Origin: Monoraphidium neglectum
Taxonomy: Eukaryota > Chlorophyta > Chlorophyceae > Sphaeropleales > Selenastraceae
Length of the DNA: 11,546 nucleotides
Assembly: GCF_000611645.1 (NCBI RefSeq)
Contig: NW_014012401.1
Span: 1 to 11,546, forward strand
Direction: 5' to 3'
The notes beneath the pieces are model-generated. The model was not told the origin of the DNA, did no database searches, and worked only from the letters and a program-made list of their open reading frames with translations. Numbering within the stretch: position 1 is the first letter of the stretch; the number at the start of each line of letters is the position of its first letter. Positions 1 through 8,100 of the stretch are shown here, one piece after another. A program made the position numbers and the translations under genes.

Positions 1-2571
1 AGCGTGCCCAGCGCGCCGCCCTTCCCCGCCTCCTCAAGCAGATGCTGCGCCGCGCCGCCCGCGCCGCGGCCCGCGGCGGCCGCGGCGAAGGCGGCGCCGC
101 CGGGCGACGCGGGGCTTGCGGCGGCGAGGGGGCTGCCGGGGCTGGCGGCGGCGTCCTTCAGCAGTCCCCAGGCGAGCAGCAGCGCCGCGTGGGGGCCGCT
201 CTGGGCGGAAGTGCCTGCGGTCGCGGCCGCGGCGGCGGCCGGGTTGGACAGGGCGGCGGCGGCGTGGAGGAGCAGGGGGTTTCAAGTTGTTGAGGACCGG
301 CGACGCGATGCGTTCGGCAGCCGCCTAGATGAGGACAGCACGCCCCTCAGCTGCTTGAAAAGAGCAAAACGCGCATCATAAACACCACCACCATCAACCA
401 CGCCGGTTCTTGGCCATCATCAAATGCCACCCCGCGACACGCGCCAGCTCAGCGCACCCGTTGCCGGCGGCACGATCGCCGCCGCCAGATCTGCGTCCGC
501 CGCCAGCCGCCGCGCCCCCGCCGCGCCGCCGCCGCTGCCACCAATCGCCCCTACCGCCTCCTGCCGCGGCGGCGGCGCGAGCGCCGCGACGGCCGAAAGC
601 AGCACGAGGTACTCCTGCCGCTGCAGCGCGTGCGGCGGGCGCGGCCCGGCTGCGCGGACGCGCGCATGGCTGGCGTTGACCTGTTTGACCAGCTGCGAGA
701 CCGTCGCCGGCTCGAGCGCGCCCGGCGGCGTGAGCAGCACGGCGTACAGCAGCGCGCGCGCGAGGGCCGTGCGCTCGAGCTGCAGCATCGCGCCGCGCGG
801 GGCGGCCGCGTTGGTGTGGGGGTCTAGTGCAACGGGCAGCGCGGAGCCGGGCGCCTCCAGGCTCGTGTCCTGTCGGTTGCGGGGGCGGCAGAGGAAAGCG
901 TGCAGCGTGTTTGTGGCCCGCGAGGCGTGCCGGGGGCCGTCGGGCAGCCGCCACCGCCAGCTTCGCTGTCAGCTGCACCGCAAGCCCGAGCCAACGCCAA
1001 GTTTCTGATTGTTCTAAAACGATTCCTTGTTACGCCACCCATGGCAGCCACAAGGCCCCGCACTCGTCGAGCGCCCCGGCTCCGCTGTTTTCTGGTAAAA
1101 CGACTGATGGGACAGCCCAGGACCTGGGCGGCCGCCGCCAGCTGCCACTCCCGGCCAATCGACTAGCCATCGCCCCACCCAACCGAACGAGCGGCAACAG
1201 CTGCTCGTCATTCAGCAGCAATCACCCCCGCCCCCGCACCTGCAGGACGTCCAAGATGGATCCGATCAGCGCGTTGCGCTGCGCCCCCGCAGGCCCGCCC
1301 GGCGCCGCCTCTTTGGCTCCGAGCAGCTCAGCGTTGAACGCCGCCACCGCCGCCAGCAGCGGCGGCGCCGAGGCCGCCGCGGCGTCCCCCGCACCGTCGT
1401 CCGCGCCGCCGCCGTCGGGCGCCAGGGCGGCGGCATTGAAGAGCTGCAGGGACAGCAGGCGCGCCAGGGACTGCGCGGCGGCGAGCCGCTCCCGCAGGTA
1501 GACGCCCAGGGCAGCCTCTGCTGTGTACACCCCCAGCTGCGAGGCAGTTGGAGGCGTGGCAGGCGGCGTGTTCGCGTTTGCAATGACCCCATGGTCGGCG
1601 CACCCACGTGCCGCAGGTACCGCCCCGGCTCGTATTCCACGCCCTCTCCCCGGCCCCAGGGCTTGTGCTGCCGAGTGGGGCGTGCCAGCCGCCTGAACCC
1701 GCATTATAGCGTGTTGCGCACCTCCTGCGCTGCAGTGAGGAGCTCCACGCAGTACACCTCATCAAGCTTTAGCTCCTGTGACAGCAGCAGCGCCTACAGG
1801 GAGGACAGACGCATGGGCGCGCACGGGATGCACTCAGCATGCAGCAACCTGAGGCACACGGTGTGTGGGGGCCGAGGCCGCAAACCAGCTGCCTGCTGAG
1901 GGACCCCATGGCGGCACGCGTTGGGAAGCGCCTTGCCAGCGACGGTGAGGGGCGGCCCGCGCCAGCGCAAGTGGGTCGAGCGCCAGCGGCGCATAATCCC
2001 ATTGGCCCCTGCCATTGAACGGGCACCGCTCGCTGGGCAGACGACAAGGGGTGACAGCCACTGCTCCTTCCCTTCCCTCACGGCGTCAACGGGGATGGCC
2101 AGCACGCACCAACTTCTGGTCCGGCTCCGGGTCCAGCAGCACCTCCCCATACAGCGGGGTGACCACGCGGCCTGACTGCACCTGCCGCCAGCCCTCCTCG
2201 CTAGGGCCCTGGTGGGGCGCATGGCGAAGCGACGGCGGTGGTCGTGGGCGGCGGGCGGCGGGCGGCAAAGGGCAGCTATGTGGCGGCACACCGCTGGTTT
2301 ACCATGCACTACCCTCCCAAAGATCCATTCATACGATCAGGGGGACACAGGAGGTTCTCCTGCCTTCAATGACACTTGATCTGGCGATCCCGACTGCAGT
2401 TCACCGTGGCACAACAAGTACACTCATTATAACGTATAATCACACCTTAAATTTCAGCAGGTGCACCAGCCTGTCGGCGAAGGGCGCCAGAGCGATTTGC
2501 ACCTCGGCAGGGGCCAGCGCTGCGCCTGGCGTAAGCCCCTGCACAAAGTTCCAAAGAGAAGCTAGATCCAT
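1..2571 (-). CDS. NUP205: Nuclear pore complex protein NUP205 (Nup192 family), N-terminal part, left-truncated
   Basis: NUP205 is a large alpha-solenoid scaffold protein of the inner ring of the nuclear pore. Proposed exons: 2571..2446, 2208..2110, 1793..1722, 1667..1608, 1536..1240, 869..458 and 214..1 (continuing off the window). All junctions are GTG...AG and keep one frame, giving about 426 residues of a protein usually near 1,800-2,000. The start is MDLASLWNF in a GCCATGG context. Successive exons give LVHLLKFK, WRQVQSGRVV, LLLSQELKLDEVYCVELL, VYTAEAALGVYLRERL, LQLERTALARALLYAV and AALLLAWGLL. These follow the order I remember from plant NUP205: the QVQS segment, the L.L.E...V.LL helix, the glycine-rich loop followed by an RERL..G helix, then RLAWA. 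The last exon is alanine-rich. Splice boundaries are inference; the family call is fairly strong. Confidence 0.72.
1608..1667 (-). other. NUP205: Proposed 60-nt exon 4 of the NUP205-like gene
   Basis: Between exon 3 (ending ...LLTAAQE) and exon 5 (starting LGVYTAEAAL), remembered plant and animal NUP205 proteins have about 10-20 extra residues. A phase-0 exon fits here: acceptor CGGCAG before 1667, donor GTGGGT after 1608, 20 codons including HKPWGRGEG and YEPGRYLRH, with a tryptophan-glycine pair as in plant homologues. The flanking introns would be only 54 and 71 nt, much shorter than others in the window. It could be omitted without breaking the frame, so it needs transcript support. Confidence 0.5.
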
Positions 2572-2623
2572 GGCGCCTTGCGACTCAGATCTGTCCTTCA
2601 GATCCTGTGCAAGCTCGCAAAAC

Positions 2624-2635
2624 TCAAGGCTCCAT
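2624..2635 (-). promoter_or_regulatory. Tiny upstream ORF before the NUP205-like start
   Basis: Upstream of the proposed ATG at 2571 lies ATG GAG CCT TGA (2635..2624), out of frame with the main start. Two further upstream ATG ORFs lie at 2663..2598 (21 codons) and 2695..2660 (11 codons). If the mRNA begins upstream of these they could reduce initiation at the main ATG. The transcription start is unknown, so they may not be transcribed at all. Confidence 0.25.
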
Positions 2636-2661
2636 CGTGCTGGATTAGATTGTTACGAATC

Positions 2662-2666
2662 ATATA
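2662..2666 (-). promoter_or_regulatory. TATA-like element upstream of the NUP205-like gene
   Basis: The minus strand reads ACAATATATGATT here, an AT-rich island in GC-rich DNA, 91-95 nt before the proposed start codon. The spacing would allow a 5' UTR of about 60-70 nt. One short AT-rich match is weak evidence and many algal promoters lack TATA boxes. Confidence 0.2.
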
Positions 2667-3408
2667 TTGTCAGGTTCCGCGCGGGTGGTGGACATTGCTG
2701 ATTTGAGGTGGGTGAAAGGACTCAGCCGCGAGAAACGGCTGCCCAGCAGGTGTGTGCTGTGCACTGCAGCACGAGGGGGCTTGGCGCAAGGCAAGCCATA
2801 GCTGTCGCATCAGAAAGCAAGATTAGTGGCTGCATCAAGGTATGCCCAAGTGAATGCTCAACCGCTGGTTATGGAGCGATGTTCAGTCTGTTGCCCAGGA
2901 GGCGTGGTGGTTGACCCATACTAAGCCCTCCAGACCTCCAATTCAATCTGCAATTACTGGGGTAAGACCACAGAGTGCAGCCCTCCAGCCAGGAGGCGAG
3001 CGCATCACCATGTTAGTGTTGATGAAATTGGCACCTCTTGCATGGATAGTCCAAACGTGCTGCGTGGCAGTGGAGGCAACACCGACATGCAACTCAGCCT
3101 GATATCATAGCAACAGGCGGCAGCATGGGAGCCCTGAGCGACAGCAAGATTGTTGTGATAGGAGCGGGACGCCATTGCTTTGACCTTGCAGCAGCCACGC
3201 GGCAGCCTGGAAGCTGATGAAAGATGCTTGATTTCGAAAAGGCAGCTGTCCACCATCTCCACCGTCGCCTCACCACCAATACCACCACCAGCAGCAATCA
3301 ACTACATCAACGCATGCACCACCAGCGGTCGTCAACCTCACCCAGCCAGGACCCCAGCATGCAAGCCACGTCAGCCGGACGAGCACTGCAGGGCTTTGAG
3401 GGGTTAAA

Positions 3409-3413
3409 TTACA
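3409..3413 (-). terminator. Candidate polyadenylation signal TGTAA for the CARNS-like gene
   Basis: The minus strand reads CATGTAATTT. TGTAA is the established polyadenylation signal in Chlamydomonas and related green algae. This is the first TGTAA I find downstream of the stop at 4266, giving a 3' UTR of about 0.85 kb, long but not unheard of in green algae. A five-base motif occurs by chance, so this is only a candidate. Confidence 0.3.
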
Positions 3414-4080
3414 TGGACGCTCCTGGTGCCGCGCCACGGCAGGGTGGGTTGCGCCTGAGGGGCCGTGCGGTGCGTGCTCGCGTTCAGCACGGGGTGACGC
3501 ACGTGCGCCCCAAACAAATCCGTGCCGTGCATGCGCAGCATGCCAGACGTGCCGGTCAGCTGCAGCCACAGCAGTGCGGGGAGAGGGCCGCAGCCGAGCC
3601 TGGAGCGCAGGCGCGAGCCGTGTCAGCTGCGCGCAATGGGTTGGGCTGTTCCAGGATACCGCCTGGGCTTGAGAAATAAGCCATGTTTGCAATCAAATAA
3701 CCCATTGAAGCATCTACGTGGATGTACAGGGGCCGCGGCGCATGCCACGGCTGCTGGGCGGCTTGAGATTAGAATGTAGAGAGAGTTGAAGGCTGCGTGC
3801 GGTGACGTGTAAGAGCTCAGCACACGTGACACACGAGAGCACCGGCAAGCACGTGGCACGGCCCACTTCAGGGACACAAGACCTGCACACCCCTATGACG
3901 GAAAGAGGCGCCACCTGCCGCCCGACATCGCATCTCGCAGCCATTGCAGCCCCACTGCTGGGTCTCGCTGTGGGTGGGCCTCCATCTCTGCTGCGCTGCA
4001 CCCATCGCTATCTCATAGGCGAGCGATGCGCGTCATGCCCGAGCACCCCTCTCCGTCATGCGCGGGCTCCTTGCAGCCCT

Positions 4081-4115
4081 CGCCGCCACCGCCGCCACCG
4101 CCGCCGCAACCGCCG
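4081..4115. repeat. Short CCGCCA/CCGCCG trinucleotide-type repeat
   Basis: The plus strand carries an imperfect run of CCGCCA and CCGCCG units; the minus strand is the matching GGCGGT run. It lies about 150-185 nt downstream of the CARNS-like stop codon, so it is probably in that gene's 3' UTR, where the G-rich strand would be the RNA strand. It is simple low-complexity sequence. Confidence 0.6.
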
Positions 4116-4265
4116 GCGTTGGGCTGGATGGCATGAACGCCCGGCGCACTTGGGCCGCGCCGCGGCGCTGGCCCCGCTGGGCAGAACAGCTCCCCCCGGC
4201 CGGCCGCGGCTGGCGAGTTGGGGAGGGGCCGCCGAGCAGCACACCGCCGCGCCACGCAGTGCCTG

Positions 4266-5104
4266 TCACTTGGCCTTTGCAGGCAGGGGGTCGATGGGGA
4301 CGTCCAGGGAGGCCTCCACTTTCTGGATGAAGTCGATGGCCTCCTGCACGGTGGGCTTGACCACCTGATGGGGGGAGAGACGCGTTGGGGGCAGCGGTGA
4401 AAAGCGGCCGTCAGCGGGCAGGCTGAAATGCACTCTTCTGTGGCCCTCAAGCGGGCGACACAACAAGCTTCGCGCGCCACGGTCCCAGGCACTGCCAAGC
4501 CGGCACAAGCCGGGGTGAGGGGCACTCTTTTGATGTCCGTCGAGCCCGGGAGCGGCGGCGCGGGGCGGTGTGGGGCCGCGTGGCGACGCACCATGATCTC
4601 GCAGATCCAGGTGGGCAGGCCGTCCTCCACGCACACCACCTTGCTGCCGGCCTAGGGCCAAGGGAGGAGGGGGATGAGTCCGCACGACCAGAGAGATGCG
4701 TCAGGCGGCCGGAGGGGAGGACGCCGCGGCGCCCCTCCGCCACTCGAACAGGGGGGCGTTGTCGGGCGCGCCAGCAGCCCCGTTTCGCACGGGAAGACGC
4801 GCGTGCGCGCGGGACGCGGGCGAGACGCGCCGGCCGCCCCCTCACCGGCACGAGCGGCCGTGCGTAGAGCACGTCCGGGTGGTTGGCCCACGGCTCCAGG
4901 AAGCCGAAGTCCCGGATGACGCCGGACTTCTTGGCGTTGATGGAGTACTCGGCCATCTGCACCAGCGGCCGCTTGGCCACCGGGGGGCGCGCGGGGATGC
5001 CGACCGACGTCATCAGGTGCTCCTCCACCAGGTCGACGCCCCACACCAGCAGGTTGGTGTCCCTTGGGGGTGGGGGAGGGGGGTGATGGTTGCAGCGCGT
5101 GCGC

Positions 5105-5171
<67 letters not shown>

Positions 5172-8100
5172 CGCGTGTATGCATGTGTGTGCGTGTGTGT
5201 GCGCGTGTGCATGCGCGTGTGTGGCTTTGTACGTGGTATTTTGTGTGCATGTGGGCGCGCACACATGCAGGGTTGCACGCTCAATTGTGTGCATGGGAGC
5301 GCGTGGTTTGGGGGGTTTTGTGCACGTGATCGCGAATGGAGTGCAGGCCTCACCGAGGCCAGTTTTGAACCCCAAAACCGCAGCAACCACCTTGCAATTT
5401 GGCCCCCTGCTGCTTTCGCGCATCCACAACCAACTGCGGCCTGCACGCTGTAGATGTCAGCTCTGCACCTCTCCAAACACCCCGGCCCCCTCCCCACATG
5501 TCAACCCGTTGGAGCAGCCTGTGCGCCGGACCCACACCCGAGCACCCACCCATCCACCCCCACCTCCCCCCGCGCGCGCGGGCCGCGCCCACCTGACGGG
5601 CCCTCCCCCCATGCGGCAGTTGACCTCTATGAGCCGCGCCCCCCGGCTGGTGTACTTGGCCTCCACGTGGAACACGCCCAGCTTTAAGCCCATGCACTGT
5701 GCCACGGGGGCGGCAGGGGGTTTGGGGGCGACAGAGAGGACAGGGTGTGGGGTACGAGCGACGAGCGGAAAGCAAGGAGGTGGTGCAGTAGTGAGGCCGG
5801 TGATTAGTCCGGGTTCCGGGCCAAAGAATCCTGTACAGGGGGGAAGGAGCCTGGAGGTGGCGGTGCATCGCCTCCGCCTGCTGCTGGGCCGCCGTACACC
5901 CCCCTTTCCGGCAAGGATCAGAGGGGCTGGAGCTGCGGCTTTCACGCCCCTGACAAAAGCGCGCCAGGAGTCCCCTGGCGGCTCCTGAAGGCCTCGCTGC
6001 CGTCACGCAAGGCGTCTTCCCCGCCTCGGCGCACCGCGCCGGCAACCCCCACAGCGCGGCCACACCTGCACGCTCTTCACGGAGAGCTCCAGCAGCTCCT
6101 TCTGCTGCTTCCGCGGCAGGATGGAGGGGCAGTTGGAGCCCGTCTCATTGAAGTACGGCTCTGGAGGGGGGGGGTTGTGATCGGAGGGGTTTGGGGAGGC
6201 GAAGGTGCGACATGAGGGCCATGGGCAATAAAGCACAATGTGGATGGGGGCTCGGTCGCTCGGCTGTGCTATGCACACTGCTCAACGGGGCCGCGCCGCA
6301 GGACAGAACCCCAAGCCGTGCGAGGGCCGGCAGCCGGCAGCGGCGCCGCCGCGAGCTCGAGCAGCCTCCTGGCACCTGCTCCGCACAGCCGCTCACCAAC
6401 TGTGGGCCAGTTGTCCGTGATGGCGCCATACACCGGGACGCCGTCGCTCATCACCAGATCGCAGTCAATCTCAGGGCCATCCAGGTACTGGAAAGGGATT
6501 GTGGATACGGTAGGCAGGCAGCCCAGTGAAGGGACGCAGCGGCTGTGCGTCAGCGCGCTGCGGTCCATTCAGGCGGCCGGCGTGGCCCTGAGCGGCATGT
6601 AAGTACCACGCCGTACGTGCGCGGCCGCAGCACGCACCCAGGGTGGCGACGGCAGGCTGCGGGAGCCCTCGGCCACACCGCTGCCGTCTGCCTGCTGCCC
6701 GCCCAGCCTCAGCTCTGGTTTGCTCACCCGGCTCTCAGCTAATGGCCCTGGGCGTGGGGAACGTGCTCGTCCCTCCGCCCCGCTCACGCTGCCTTAGGCC
6801 CCTTGCATCAACGCAGCAAACTCCCTCTACCGTCAGCCACCCAACACCCAGCCCTCCACCTCCTCCAGCACAAGATCGACCTTCAGCCTCAAGACCCCTG
6901 TCCACCTGCGCACTGCACCCCCATCCTTAAAACCAGACTCCTCAACCTCCGCCCCGCCCTCCACCTCCAGCCTCCACCATCGCCCAGCCCCTCACCTCCT
7001 CAAGCATCAGCTCCACCTTGATCCAGCTGCCCGCGTTGCCGCTGCCTGCGCCCTCCTCTTCCCCGTCCTTGCCCTCCACCAGCGCACCCGCCACCACCCT
7101 CGCGCGCGACATGTCCCGCACAACGCGCTTGTAGGCGGCGTGGAGGTCCTCCATGCTGTTCACGCGGATCACGCCGATGGAGGCCGCGCCTGGGGGGAAG
7201 GAGTGCGGGCGGCAACGAGCACTTGGCAGGTGCGCCCCCCCCCCTCGGGGCTGCTTCTGGCAGGAGTCTGCGGCCCTGCAGCCAACTACGATGCACCAAT
7301 CCACCCGTGTATTCCCCCACACACCACCACACACACCGAGCTCCAAGGGGGCTCCTATCACGGGTGTCGGGGCCTCCGTCTTGACTCACCCGACACGGGC
7401 TTGATGACCGCGGGGAACCCCACGTGGTTGCCGGCCGGCTCCACGTCCTCCAGGCAGTTCACGCGCGCGTTGCGGGGCGTGGGCAGCCCCGCCGCGGCCA
7501 TCGCCGCGCGCGTCAGGTACTGCGCGGCGTCGGGGTGCGCATGTGCGCAAGGGCGGGGGTGCACAGAGCACGCGGGGTGGGCTTGCTCCAAAACAGGCCA
7601 GGGGGGGCTGCCTCACCAACCTCCTGAAAGCGAATCATGAGGTGCAGCAGTGCCCAACGACCCCCTTGTAACCTCAACACACCTTGGATCAACACCCACG
7701 CACCCAAAAACACATTCACAAGACACATACGGACATACACACACACATACACGCGTGTGCACAGGCGCACACACGCACGCGCAGTACACACTTTGTCCCG
7801 CGCGGCGTCGACGGCGTCCGGCGAGTTGCTGGGCACCCCGAGCTTCTCCGCCAGCCGCGCCACCAGCGGCACCGCCATCTCGCAGAATGTGGTGATGCCG
7901 TCGAGGCCACCCAGATCTGCGGACGCCGCCTTGATGCCCTGGGGTCACCCGTCAGGGCCAGCGGCAAAAGCGGCGGGGCGCGGTGCAGGCGAGCGAGTCA
8001 TGGCGTTCATGAATCGAGGCTTGTCGAGCAACGCGCTGGCTGACGGCGGGGTGCAGTGGCATGCGTACATGCAGACTCAAAAAAACGCGCAGGAACCCAT

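Larger units (their letters stand above)
2572..4265. other. Intergenic region between the CARNS-like and NUP205-like genes
   Basis: About 1.7 kb with no ORF or exon set that I can support on either strand. It should contain the 3' UTR of the CARNS-like gene (from 4265 down) and the promoter and 5' UTR of the NUP205-like gene (near 2572-2700). Visible content: a GGCGGT-type repeat near 4081-4115, a CCA-rich stretch near 3271-3297, and a TGTAA motif at 3413..3409. Short open frames here lack family motifs and look like GC-driven chance ORFs. Confidence 0.6.

Noticed and set aside
394..978. 194-codon minus-strand and 194-codon plus-strand ORFs at the left side
   Set aside because: Both are shadow frames of the NUP205 exon 869..458: Arg/Ala- or Ser/Ala-rich and typical of off-frame reading of GC-rich coding DNA.
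827..1501. 224-codon plus-strand ORF
   Set aside because: Antisense to NUP205 exons and the intervening intron, with no motif and an Ala/Ser/Pro-rich composition.
3224..3679. Opposed plus and minus ORFs of about 150 codons in the left intergenic region
   Set aside because: No family motif, no convincing splice-site context, and both strands open at once, as expected from chance in GC-rich DNA.
4447..5497. Long minus-strand ORFs reading through the CA repeat (His-Thr runs)
   Set aside because: They read through the intron 5592-5063 and run past the donor at 4845; only the exon portion 5062..4846 matches the ATP-grasp frame.
4696..5988. 430-codon plus-strand ORF through the GT microsatellite
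   Set aside because: It is antisense to CARNS-like exons 5696..5593 and 5062..4846, and much of it is a Val-Cys run from the GT repeat. It has no domain-like sequence; length comes from GC-rich DNA lacking stops.
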